Positions 48,268-56,398 of a DNA stretch of 63,358 nt are shown in pieces. Position 1 is the first letter of the stretch. Every line of letters starts with the position of its first letter. The stretch is from the NCBI GenBank assembly GCA_021792975.1, contig JAJYTR010000008.1:1-63358 (forward strand), given 5' to 3'. Made by a program: the position numbers and the translations under genes. The notes under the pieces were generated by a model that was given only the letters and a program-made list of their open reading frames with translations, was not told the DNA's origin and did not search any database. The DNA comes from Pseudomonadota bacterium. Its GTDB lineage: Bacteria > Pseudomonadota > Gammaproteobacteria > Xanthomonadales > Rhodanobacteraceae.

Positions 48268-49155
48268 TTATGCGGAGCGGCGCACCGTGAGCCGGTTCAG
48301 CGACAGCCGGGCCAGCAGGGTCAGCGCCAGCACGAACAGCGTGATCATCAGCGCCGCGGCATAGGCCAGTGCATGCGCACTGGCGAAGGGTTCGTTGATG
48401 AAGGACCAGATCACGTAGGTCAGATAGGCAACCGGTTCGTGGGTGAGATGCCCGTTCCAGTAATAGTTGGACCAATTCACGGTGTAGATCAGCGGCGCGG
48501 TTTCGCCCATCGAGATCGCCGTGGCGAGAAGGATGCCGGTCAGCACACGGCTGGCACATTCACGCAGCAGCACGTGCGTCACCGTGGCGGCCTGGCCGGC
48601 GCCCAGCGCGTAACTGGCCTCGCGCAGTTCGTGCGGCACGCCGCGCAGGGCCAGCTCGGTGGTGCGCAGCATGTAGGGCGCGATCATCAGCGCCAGCGTG
48701 ATGCAGCCGGCGGCCATCGAGAAATGCCAGTCCAGGGCCGTGACCATCGTCAGGTAGCCGAACAGGCCGAACACGATGGACGGCACGCCCACCAGCACGT
48801 CGGCGACGAAGCGCACGCCGTGCGCCAGCCAGTCGCGCGAGTACTCGCTGACGTAGATGCCGCCCAGCACGCCGATCGGCACCGCCAGCAGCAGCGCGCC
48901 CAGCGTCAGCAGCACGCTGCCCTCGATCGCGTTCAGCAGGCCGCCGCCGATGCCGCTGGTGGGGGTCAGGAACAGTTGCAGGTTCAGTGCCGACAGACCG
49001 CGGTGGAATACCAGGAAGAGGATGTCCAGCAGGGCCGAGGCCAGCAGCGCGAAGGCCAGCGCACAGGCGGCCCAGCCCAGCGCGCTGACCCGGGCATTGC
49101 GGCGCTGGCGGCGCTCGAAGGCCGCCGGTGCATAGCGGATGTCGATGGCGCTCAT
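48268..49155 (-). CDS. Phosphate ABC transporter permease PstA (copy 2)
   Basis: A 295-residue PstA-type permease with six membrane segments. SGIGGGLLNAIEGSVLLTLG, VGVPSIVFGLFGYLTM, the EAA loop ELREASYALGAGQAATVTHVLLRECASRVLTG and MGETAPLIYTVNWSNYYW are present. It is clearly diverged from copy 1, so this is not a recent duplication. The start overlaps the pstC2 stop by 4 bp. Confidence 0.93.
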   Translation of the reverse strand: MSAIDIRYAPAAFERRQRRNARVSALGWAACALAFALLASALLDILFLVFHRGLSALNLQLFLTPTSGIGGGLLNAIEGSVLLTLGALLLAVPIGVLGGIYVSEYSRDWLAHGVRFVADVLVGVPSIVFGLFGYLTMVTALDWHFSMAAGCITLALMIAPYMLRTTELALRGVPHELREASYALGAGQAATVTHVLLRECASRVLTGILLATAISMGETAPLIYTVNWSNYYWNGHLTHEPVAYLTYVIWSFINEPFASAHALAYAAALMITLFVLALTLLARLSLNRLTVRRSA

Positions 49156-50114
49156 GCGGAGAGGCCGCGCGGCATGAGTACACGCGCGACGGCGTTGACC
49201 AGCAGCGAGAGCAGCAGTAACGCCAGCCCGATCTCCGCGATGCCATACACCGCCATGTTCGTGGGATCCTGCAGGGCGCTGTCGAGCTGCGAGACCATGA
49301 ACGAGGCCATCGTCGAGATCGGGCTGTAGATGTTCCCGGGGAGGATGTTGAGCGCGTTGCCGCTGATCATCAGCACTGCCATGGTCTCGCCCAGCGCCCG
49401 GCCCAGCGCCAGCGTGCTGACGCCGATCAACGGCAGCCGCAGCCGCGGCAGGATGATCTTGCGCACGATCTCGAAACGGGTTGCGCCCACCGCCAGGCCC
49501 GCCTCCCGCAGCGCCTGCGGCGTGGCCTCGATCGCCTCGCGCAGGTTGGCGGCGATCAGCGGCACGCACATCAGCGCCAGCACGATGCCGGCGGTGAGGA
49601 GCCCATAACCGCTGCCGGGCGGCGGGCCGAGGAACGGCACGCCGGACAACCATCTGGCGAGGTGCGGATAGACGTGGTGCGCCAGCAGCGGGATCAGCAC
49701 CACGTAGCCCCACAGCCCGAACACCACACTGGGCACCGAAGCGAGCAGTTCGACCAGCAGAGCCAGATAGCTGCGCAGCCCGGCCGGTACGGCCTCGGCC
49801 AGGAAAATGGCGGCGCCCACGCCCAGAGGCACTGCCAGCAGCAACGCGATGAGCGAACTGGCCAGGGTGCCGACGATCAGGAACAGGATCGCGAAGGACG
49901 CCCCCGGCATCACCTGCTGGCCGTGCACGGTGACCGGGTTGCCGTACTGGTTGCCCAGATTCCAGGCGTTCTTGAAGAGGAAATCGACGCCGTTGAAGCG
50001 GATCGCCGGCCATGCGTCGTGCAGCAGGAACAGCAGCAGTACCAGCAGGCTCAACGGAATCACTGCCGCGAACAGGGTGACCGTCACGCGGAAGAGGGCG
50101 TCGCTCGGGCGCAT
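49152..50114 (-). CDS. Phosphate ABC transporter permease PstC (copy 2)
   Basis: A 320-residue PstC-type permease. ILFLIVGTLASSLIALLLAVPLGVGAAIFLAE, ASVPSVVFGLWGYVVLIPLL, the EAA loop ALREAGLAVGATRFEIVRKIILPRLRLPLIG and LGETMAVLMISGNA are visible. An insertion, absent from copy 1, contains GNQYGNPVTVHGQQVM in the first periplasmic loop. No pstB follows pstC2-pstA2; the ATPase is presumably the shared one at 44375-45178. Confidence 0.93.
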   Translation of the reverse strand: MRPSDALFRVTVTLFAAVIPLSLLVLLLFLLHDAWPAIRFNGVDFLFKNAWNLGNQYGNPVTVHGQQVMPGASFAILFLIVGTLASSLIALLLAVPLGVGAAIFLAEAVPAGLRSYLALLVELLASVPSVVFGLWGYVVLIPLLAHHVYPHLARWLSGVPFLGPPPGSGYGLLTAGIVLALMCVPLIAANLREAIEATPQALREAGLAVGATRFEIVRKIILPRLRLPLIGVSTLALGRALGETMAVLMISGNALNILPGNIYSPISTMASFMVSQLDSALQDPTNMAVYGIAEIGLALLLLSLLVNAVARVLMPRGLSA

Positions 50115-50247
50115 GGGGCGTGATTCGCGGCGGCGGGGATGGTGGGTGGGTGGACCACAGGCAGGGCCCGGAGTTTCGCACCTCGTACCGCCGCGTGTCT
50201 GTGCGGGCGCGATGGGGCACGTCCCTGTGCCGAGGATCGCGATGCGT

Positions 50248-51327
50248 TTACCGGATCTGCCCGATCTGCGCCAGCGTCAGTGCGCGTGCCGAGGCCGGCA
50301 GGGGCAGGAAGTTGACCTGCTTGAGGAATCCGAGCGCGTTGCCGCCCTGCGGACTGACCGCCCAGGTCAGGAACTGCTTGATGGCCGCGGCCTGCTGCGC
50401 GTCGGGCTGGTCGCGTTTCACCATCACGTACTCGTAGTTGATGATCGGATAGGACTCGGCGCCCGGCGCGTAGATCATGCTGATGCGCTCGTCACGCGGA
50501 GTCTTCGGCACCATCGCCGCGGCGGCCGCGGGCACGGTCTTCTCGTTGATCATCACGAAACGGCCGGCGCGGTTCTGCAGCATCGCCTCGCCCAGGCCGT
50601 CCTTTTCGGTCTGGTTCTTGAAACTGACGCCGACGTAGGCGATCGAATACGGCGCGTTCCTCAGAGCACTGACCATGCCCGGGTTGCCGTTGGCGCCGAT
50701 CGCGCCCGGCACGGCAGGCCAATTGACCGAGGTGCCGTAGCCGACCTTCTGTGCCCAGGTCTTGTCGGTAAAGCTGAGGAACTGGCTGAACATGAAGGTG
50801 TCACCGCTGCCGTCCGTGCGGTGCACCGTCACGATCAGGTGGTGCGGCAGGTTGACGCCGGGGTTGAGCTGCTTGAGCGCCGCGTTGTCCCAGTAACGGA
50901 TGCGGCCGTCGTACATCCCCGCGACCGTCGTGCCGTTGAGCTTGAGGTGCACATTGTTCAGGCCGGGGAGGTTGTAGTTGATCATCTGCGAGGAGATGGC
51001 CACGGGGATGTTGAGCATCTCCGGGTTTTTCTTCATCTGCGCGTCGCTGAGGTAGGCATCCGAGGCGCCGAACTGCACCAGGCCCTCGATGCTCTGAGCG
51101 ATGCCGGTGCCGCTGCCCGTGGAGGCGGTGTTGATCTGCACGCCCGGGTGTGCCTTGGTGTAAGCCGGCACCCAGAGGTTGAACAGCGGGTACAGCAGGC
51201 TGGATCCGGTCTCGTTGAGCGTGAGGGTGGCGGCGGCGGCACTGCCGGCCGCCAGCAGGCCGGCGGCTGCGGCCAGCAGCGCGAAGCGCGGCGCGCGGAG
51301 GCGCGTAGGCTGCGAACGGTGCGTCAT
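50248..51327 (-). CDS. Periplasmic phosphate-binding protein PstS (copy 2)
   Basis: A 359-residue precursor with a signal peptide (about 1-35, ending AAGSAAAA). The binding loops are NETGSSLLYPLFNLW, ASTGSGTGIAQSIEGLVQFGASDAYL and HRTDGSGDTFMFSQFLSF. Sequence between loops is very different from copy 1. The start is ATG 51327; ATG 51339 would add four residues. It leads pstS2-pstC2-pstA2, with a Pho-box-like site upstream. Confidence 0.93.
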   Translation of the reverse strand: MTHRSQPTRLRAPRFALLAAAAGLLAAGSAAAATLTLNETGSSLLYPLFNLWVPAYTKAHPGVQINTASTGSGTGIAQSIEGLVQFGASDAYLSDAQMKKNPEMLNIPVAISSQMINYNLPGLNNVHLKLNGTTVAGMYDGRIRYWDNAALKQLNPGVNLPHHLIVTVHRTDGSGDTFMFSQFLSFTDKTWAQKVGYGTSVNWPAVPGAIGANGNPGMVSALRNAPYSIAYVGVSFKNQTEKDGLGEAMLQNRAGRFVMINEKTVPAAAAAMVPKTPRDERISMIYAPGAESYPIINYEYVMVKRDQPDAQQAAAIKQFLTWAVSPQGGNALGFLKQVNFLPLPASARALTLAQIGQIR

Positions 51328-51391
51328 GGCTGGGTCCATAGGTGGGAGAAGGGTGTGGCCGCAAGGGCCGCCGACACTGTGTGCGCCCAGT

Positions 51392-51409
51392 GTGACAGCA
51401 CGGTTGCAG
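51392..51409 (-). promoter_or_regulatory. Pho-box-like site upstream of pstS2
   Basis: CTGCAAC-CGTG-CTGTCAC reads leftward 65 bp before the pstS2 start. The second half matches CTGTCAT in 6 of 7 positions, the first in 4 of 7. It is weaker than the pstS1 box, so induction may need lower phosphate or more PhoB~P. Confidence 0.65.
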
Positions 51410-51437
51410 CGCCCCGGATGTATACAAAAAGTAATCT

Positions 51438-52112
51438 TCACCCGGGCGCCACGCGCCGGGGTTGGCCGCCGGACGTCATCGCGGGCGGCCCGCCTCCCGC
51501 TGCCTGCATCAGGGTTCCCCACGTGTTGACGATGCGGCAGAACAGCTCGGCGGTACGTTCGGCGTCGTACACCGCCGAATGCGCCTGGCCGGCGTCCCAT
51601 TCGATCCCGGCGGCCTGCAGCGCGCGCGCCAGCACGGTCTGGCCGTACGCCAGCCCGGCCAGGCTGACCGTGTCGAAGCAGCTGAAAGGGTGGAACGGGC
51701 TGCGCTTGTTGCTGCAGCGCGCGACGGCGGCGTTGAGAAATCCCAGGTCGAATGCGGCGTTGTGGCCCACCAGGATGGCGCGCTGGCAGCCGCTGGCACG
51801 CACCGCCTGGCGTACCGGCGTGAAGATGTGCTCCAGCGCATCCGCTTCGGGCCGCGCCAGCCGCAGCGGATGGTCGGGCCGGATGCCGTTGACCTCCAGC
51901 GACTTGGGGTCCAGTTCACTGCCGGCAAAGGGCTGCACGTGCGTGCTGACGGTCTGTGCCGGGTGCAGTGCGCCGTCCGCATCCATCGCCGGGATGACCG
52001 CGGCCACTTCGAGCAGCGCATGGCGGCCGGCATCGAAGCCGCCGGTCTCGACGTCGACGATCACCGGCAGGAAGCCGCGGAAGCGCTGCGCGAGCGGGGT
52101 GGATGCGGGCAT
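51438..52112 (-). CDS. rnt: Ribonuclease T
   Basis: A 224-residue DEDD-family 3'-5' exonuclease that matures tRNA CCA ends and other stable RNAs. [17 protein letters not shown] carries the first Asp-Glu of the active site, [18 protein letters not shown] the next Asp, and [15 protein letters not shown] the last His and Asp. The FRGFLPV start is characteristic of RNase T and argues against DnaQ epsilon. It is divergent from the porin gene. Confidence 0.93.
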   Translation of the reverse strand: MPASTPLAQRFRGFLPVIVDVETGGFDAGRHALLEVAAVIPAMDADGALHPAQTVSTHVQPFAGSELDPKSLEVNGIRPDHPLRLARPEADALEHIFTPVRQAVRASGCQRAILVGHNAAFDLGFLNAAVARCSNKRSPFHPFSCFDTVSLAGLAYGQTVLARALQAAGIEWDAGQAHSAVYDAERTAELFCRIVNTWGTLMQAAGGGPPAMTSGGQPRRVAPG

Positions 52113-52149
52113 CGCGCCAGCTTAGCAGGCGCCCGCGCGGCCCCGCGTG

Positions 52150-52167
52150 CTGTCATCAGCGTGTCAC
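52150..52167 (+). promoter_or_regulatory. Pho box upstream of the porin gene
   Basis: CTGTCAT-CAGC-GTGTCAC matches the PhoB consensus at 12 of 14 positions, 120 bp upstream of the porin ATG and pointing toward it. It is just outside the divergent rnt start. A candidate -10, GATGCT, follows 10 bases later but is weak. Confidence 0.8.
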
Positions 52168-52287
52168 AGGCCACGGCGATGCTGCACGCGCTTAACGGCG
52201 CGTTTACGACTTCGGCAGGACCTGCCGGTGCCGCGCGCGACCGCATCCGAGGCCTTTCAACCCAGTCCTTCCACGGAGCACCGACCC

Positions 52288-53604
52288 ATGCGCAAGACCC
52301 TACTCGCCGCCGCCGTCGCCCTGACGCTGGGGGCGAACAGCCTGGCCGCCCGCGCCGATGCGCTCAGCGACATCTTTACCCAGGGCCATGTCGACGGCCA
52401 GCTGCGCGCCTACTACTTCAGTCGCCTCTACGATGCCTCCAACGTGCCCGACGCCAGCGCGTTCTCGGGTGCGGCACTGCTGAACCTGCGCTCGGGAACC
52501 TTCGGCGACGGCTTCAGCCTGGGCGCCTCGTTCCTCACCGCCAACAGCTTCGGCGTGCAGTCGGGCAATCCGGCGACGATCGACAGCACGCTGATGGGCC
52601 TGGGCAATTCGGTGAGCGCGCTGGGGCAGGCCTACGTGCAGTACGAAAACGCGCTGATGCAGGTGCGCGCCGGCTACCAGTACCTCAACACGCCCTGGCT
52701 CGGGCAGAGCGATTCGCGCGTGATGCCGGCCTCGTACAACGCGGTGTCGGCGGTGTTCAAGCCGGCCAAGGGCTGGGAACTGTACGCGCTGCGCAGCTTT
52801 GCCTGGAAGAGCCGCACCTCGGGCGGCTACACGAACGACAACCTGTACTACCCGCCCACCTTCAACGGCGATGCCATGTATGGCGGTCTGGGTGGCCTGC
52901 CCGCCACGGCGCACGCGTCCAACGGCACCTGGGCGCTGGGCACCGGCTACGGTGCGGACGGTTTCAAGGGCCAGGCCTGGTACTACGACTTCCTCAACTT
53001 CGCGCGCATGGGCTATCTGGAAGGCGGCTACACGCTGAAGACCGGCACCGGCTTCGATCCCTTCGTCGGTGCGCAGTACGTGGACGAGACCAGCGGCAGC
53101 AACAACTTCCTGGTGGTCAACCACGCCGCACTGTTCGGCGTGCCCGGCAGTTCGGTGAAGAGCCGCGTGTGGGGCGTGACCGGCGGCGTGATCATCCCCC
53201 ACGGTCGCATCGACCTGGGCTACAACAAAGTCGCCGGCGAGACCGGCGCAGTGGGTGGGGGCGCCATCATTTCGCCCTACACCGCCGCCTACGCCACCGA
53301 TCCGCTGTACACCACCTCGATGATCCGCGGCCTGGTGGAAATGGGTCCCGGCCACGCCTGGAAGGCCAAGTTCACCTACAACCTGCTGCAGAACCTGCAG
53401 GTGATCGCGGCCTACGCCAAGTACACCACGCAGTACCGCGGCAACAGCCACGACGTGTACGTCGACGTGATCTACAACCTGGGCGGCTACCTCAAGGGCC
53501 TGACCCTGCGCAACCGCTGGGAGCGTTCGGTGGGCGGCTGGAACCTCAACCCCGGCAACAAACCGTTCACCTACAACCGCGTGATGGTCAGCTACCAGTT
53601 CTGA
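52288..53604 (+). CDS. OprD-family outer-membrane porin, probable Pho regulon member
   Basis: A 438-residue beta-barrel precursor. A signal peptide (MRKTLLAAAVALTLGANSLAARA) is followed by GHVDGQLRAYYFSRLYD, many alternating aromatic strands, YDFLNFARMGYLEGGYTL, and the terminal strand YNRVMVSYQF ending in Phe, as needed for BAM insertion. The barrel resembles OprD-type specific porins. A Pho box upstream suggests it admits phosphate or organophosphate, unlike typical OprD porins for amino acids or carboxylates. Substrate is inference. Confidence 0.9.
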   Translation: MRKTLLAAAVALTLGANSLAARADALSDIFTQGHVDGQLRAYYFSRLYDASNVPDASAFSGAALLNLRSGTFGDGFSLGASFLTANSFGVQSGNPATIDSTLMGLGNSVSALGQAYVQYENALMQVRAGYQYLNTPWLGQSDSRVMPASYNAVSAVFKPAKGWELYALRSFAWKSRTSGGYTNDNLYYPPTFNGDAMYGGLGGLPATAHASNGTWALGTGYGADGFKGQAWYYDFLNFARMGYLEGGYTLKTGTGFDPFVGAQYVDETSGSNNFLVVNHAALFGVPGSSVKSRVWGVTGGVIIPHGRIDLGYNKVAGETGAVGGGAIISPYTAAYATDPLYTTSMIRGLVEMGPGHAWKAKFTYNLLQNLQVIAAYAKYTTQYRGNSHDVYVDVIYNLGGYLKGLTLRNRWERSVGGWNLNPGNKPFTYNRVMVSYQF

Positions 53605-53627
53605 GCCGTGGCGCAGGCTGGTGCGGG

Positions 53628-53660
53628 ACGGCGGCGGGCGCGGGTCCGCCGCCGCCGTTT
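53628..53660. terminator. Terminator between the porin gene and nth
   Basis: ACGGCGGCGG (53628-53637) pairs perfectly with CCGCCGCCGT (53649-53658), followed by TTT. It ends the porin transcript and may also serve the convergent nth gene. Confidence 0.65.
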
Positions 53661-54325
53661 CAGACCGTTCCGTGGGCGGTCTTTCCCGGCCACAGGCAGA
53701 GATCGCGCAGTACGCAGCGGCCGCAGTCCGGCCGGCGCGCCTTGCACACGTATCGTCCGTGCAGGATCAACCAGTGATGCGCGTGCCGGCGGTAGGTCGC
53801 CGGCACGCGCCGCAGCAGACCCCGTTCGACCTCGAGCACCGTGCGCCCGGGCGCGAGGCCGGTGCGGTTGGCCACGCGGAAGATATGGGTGTCCACGGCC
53901 ATGGTGGGCTCGCCGAAGACGACGTTGAGCACGACGCTGGCGGTCTTGCGGCCGACGCCGGGCAGGGCTTCGAGCGCCTCGCGCGTGCGCGGCACCTCGC
54001 CGCCGTGACGCTCCAGCAGCAGCTGGCCCAGTCCTGCCAGATGCCGCGCCTTGCTGCGGTACAGCCCCAGGCTGCCGATCAGCCGCGCAATGCCGTCCTC
54101 GCCCAGCGCGAGCATCCCCGCAGGGTCGGGCGCGCGTTCGAACAGCCGCGGGGTCACCTTGTTGACCCCGGCATCCGTGGCCTGCGCCGAGAGCACCACC
54201 GCCACCAGCAGTTCGAAGGCGTTGCGGTAGTGCAGTTCGGTGCGCGGTTCGGGATCGAGCGCGGCCAGGCGCCGGAAGATTTCCCCCACTGCCGGTGGCG
54301 GCAGCATGCTCCGGGAAGGGAGCAT
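53660..54325 (-). CDS. nth: Endonuclease III
   Basis: A base-excision glycosylase/AP lyase for oxidised pyrimidines, 221 residues from this start. FELLVAVVLSAQATD, the helix-hairpin-helix LPGVGRKTASVVLNV with catalytic Lys, VDTHIFRVANR with catalytic Asp, and the 4Fe-4S ligands CKARRPDCGRCVLRDLC are all present. The N-terminus is uncertain: ATG 54307 gives a length closest to E. coli Nth, and ATG 54379 adds 18 residues. 54325 was chosen for a GGAG ten bases upstream. Confidence 0.95.
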   Translation of the reverse strand: MLPSRSMLPPPAVGEIFRRLAALDPEPRTELHYRNAFELLVAVVLSAQATDAGVNKVTPRLFERAPDPAGMLALGEDGIARLIGSLGLYRSKARHLAGLGQLLLERHGGEVPRTREALEALPGVGRKTASVVLNVVFGEPTMAVDTHIFRVANRTGLAPGRTVLEVERGLLRRVPATYRRHAHHWLILHGRYVCKARRPDCGRCVLRDLCLWPGKTAHGTV

Positions 54326-54433
54326 GCGCGCGGGACTCCGTGACGGGCGGCGGCGCGGCGCGGGAGACGGGCGGGACATGGTCGCAGCGTAGCAGCCGCA
54401 GGGCGCCGCGCCGTTCGGCCGCGCAGCGGTGGC

Positions 54434-54988
54434 TCAGGGCCCGAAACCCAGCATCACGCCGGCCACCAGCATTGCGGTACCCAGCAGCAGCCCGATGCCG
54501 GCCGCCGCCAGCACGTCACTGGGATAGTGCAAACCCAGCACGATCCGCGAGGCCGCGATCAGCAGGGTGAACACCAGCAGCAGCGGCGTCAGGGCAGGGA
54601 ACCAGGCACAGGCCACCAGGCTAAAGCTGACCGCCTGCAGCGTGTGGCCCGAAGGAAAGCTGAACTCGTCCAGCGGCGGCAGGTGGGCGACGATGCCGTC
54701 GACGCTGCGGAAAGGCCGCGGCCGCCGGGTCATCGCCTTCAGCATCCAGTACAGGCCCAGCGCCAGCAGGCCCGAGGCCGCCATCTCGGCGGTGGCGCGC
54801 AGACCGCGCTCGCCGCCCAGCAGCACCAGCGCGCCCATCAGCGCATACCAGAACACGCCATCGCCCAGCCGGCTGATGCCGCCGAAAAAGGCACGTACCG
54901 CGCGCCGCGCGCCCCAGCGGTTGGCGCGCCGGCACAACTTCAGCCCCAGTACCGTACGCGGGCGGCTAAGCGGCGGCAGGCTGGCCAT
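54434..54988 (-). CDS. PAP2-family membrane phosphatase
   Basis: A 184-residue integral membrane phosphatase. The tripartite signature is KAMTRRPRP, FPSGHTLQAVSFSLVACA and SRIVLGLHYPSDVLAA, with about five membrane segments. Members act on undecaprenyl pyrophosphate, phosphatidic acid or phosphatidylglycerol phosphate. The start at 54988 overlaps the end of the glycosyltransferase gene by 23 bp, suggesting a joint role in a glycolipid or envelope polymer; this is inference. Confidence 0.92.
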   Translation of the reverse strand: MASLPPLSRPRTVLGLKLCRRANRWGARRAVRAFFGGISRLGDGVFWYALMGALVLLGGERGLRATAEMAASGLLALGLYWMLKAMTRRPRPFRSVDGIVAHLPPLDEFSFPSGHTLQAVSFSLVACAWFPALTPLLLVFTLLIAASRIVLGLHYPSDVLAAAGIGLLLGTAMLVAGVMLGFGP

Positions 54989-56123
54989 GGCGGACCTCCA
55001 GCGCGAGCTCGCGCAGCAGGGTTTCGAAATCGGAGAGGATGGCGTCGGCTCCCAGCGCCTCGACACTACACCGCGCCGCGATGCCGAGACGCTGGCGCAA
55101 TGCCGCGTCCTGGCCCAGCCGGAAGGCCGCGTCGATGAAGTCATGATCGGCACCGGCCGTCACGCGCAGGCCGTTTTCACCATCACGCAGGTGCTCGCGC
55201 GCTGCGGCGTGATCGAAGGCCACCACCGGCAGGCCGCTGGCCATGGCCTCGAGCACGACGTTGCCGAAGGTCTCACTGAGGCTGGGGAAGAAGAATGCAT
55301 CGGCGCTGGCGTAGTGACCTGCCAGTGCCTCGCCGCGCTGCACGCCGGCGAAGACGAACTCGGGATGTGCGGCCTGCAGCTGCGCGCGTGCCGGACCGTC
55401 ACCCACCCAGACATAGCGCGCGCCGGGATGGCGCATGGAAAACGCGCGGAACGCGCGCACGGCCAGGTCGAGATTCTTCTCGGGCGCCAGGCGGCCCACA
55501 TACACCGCGACCGGTTCATCCCCGCGCACGCCCCACTGCGCACGCAACGCCGCGTCGCGGCGCGCGGGCGCGAACAGCTGCGTGTCCACCGTGCGCCGCA
55601 GCAGGCGCGCGTTGGGCAGGCCCATGGCCCGCAGTTCCTCGCACAACGCCTGGGTCGGCACCAGCACCGCCTGTGCACGGCGGTGGAAATGGCGCAGCCA
55701 GGCACGCGCCACCGGCTCCAGTGCAGCGGCGACATAGTGCGCCATGTAATGATCGAAGCGGGTATGGAAGCCGGTGGCCACGGCGATGCCGAGAGCGCGT
55801 GCGGCACGCACGCCCGAATCGCCCAACGGCCCCTCGGTGGCCACGTAGACGGCATCGGGGCGCTGCGCCTGCCAGCGCCGGCGCAGCCGCGCGGCGGCCG
55901 GCAGGCCCAGGCGCAGGCCGGGATAACGCGGCAGCGCCATCCCCGGCAGCAGCACCGAGTGCACCGCCGACTGCGCACTGGGCACGGCCGGCCCCGGCTG
56001 GCGCGGCCGCAGCACTTCCACCGCATGGCCGCGCGCGGCCAGGCCCTCGGCCAGCGTCTGCACGGTCAGCGCCACGCCATTGATCTCGGGCGGGTAGGTC
56101 TCGGTGACGATGGCGACGCGCAT
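54966..56123 (-). CDS. Family 4 glycosyltransferase
   Basis: A 385-residue GT-B enzyme. It starts MRVAIVTETYPPEINGVALTV (acceptor domain). The donor domain has VYVGRLAPEKNLDLAVRAF and the sugar-nucleotide motif FPSLSETFGNVVLEAMASGLPVVAFDH with the EX7E glutamates. The N-terminus resembles mannosyl- and glucuronosyl-transferases making glycolipids (MgtA/GumH-like). No polysaccharide cluster is nearby. It overlaps the PAP2 gene. Confidence 0.92.
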   Translation of the reverse strand: MRVAIVTETYPPEINGVALTVQTLAEGLAARGHAVEVLRPRQPGPAVPSAQSAVHSVLLPGMALPRYPGLRLGLPAAARLRRRWQAQRPDAVYVATEGPLGDSGVRAARALGIAVATGFHTRFDHYMAHYVAAALEPVARAWLRHFHRRAQAVLVPTQALCEELRAMGLPNARLLRRTVDTQLFAPARRDAALRAQWGVRGDEPVAVYVGRLAPEKNLDLAVRAFRAFSMRHPGARYVWVGDGPARAQLQAAHPEFVFAGVQRGEALAGHYASADAFFFPSLSETFGNVVLEAMASGLPVVAFDHAAAREHLRDGENGLRVTAGADHDFIDAAFRLGQDAALRQRLGIAARCSVEALGADAILSDFETLLRELALEVRHGQPAAA

Positions 56124-56308
56124 AAGCCTGATCCTCGGTCCGACCCCGATCCACCACGACCGCAGCGGGGCCCGGGCGGCCGGATGCCGTCCGTGCTGCC
56201 GGATATCGCCATGCAGGCCGCTGTACCCGGTGTGCACCTGCGTACCCCCGCAGCTTGATGCAGTCGCGTGGCACGGATTTGAACGGATTATGACCGCAGG
56301 ATGACGGC

Positions 56309-56332
56309 GGCGCCGGCCGGCCGGCCGGCGCC
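56309..56332. repeat. 24-bp GC-only palindrome of CCGG units
   Basis: A perfect palindrome built of tandem CCGG units, in the 275-bp gap between the divergent glycosyltransferase and quinone oxidoreductase genes. It is about 67 bp before the oxidoreductase start. There is no T tract, so it is not a terminator. The rest of the gap (56124-56398) shows nothing recognisable. Confidence 0.4.
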
Positions 56333-56398
56333 AGCGCGCTCGCCGCGGCCGCAGCGGTGCGCGCACAATCGTCGGCCGGTCCGCCCGGAGTCGCATCC

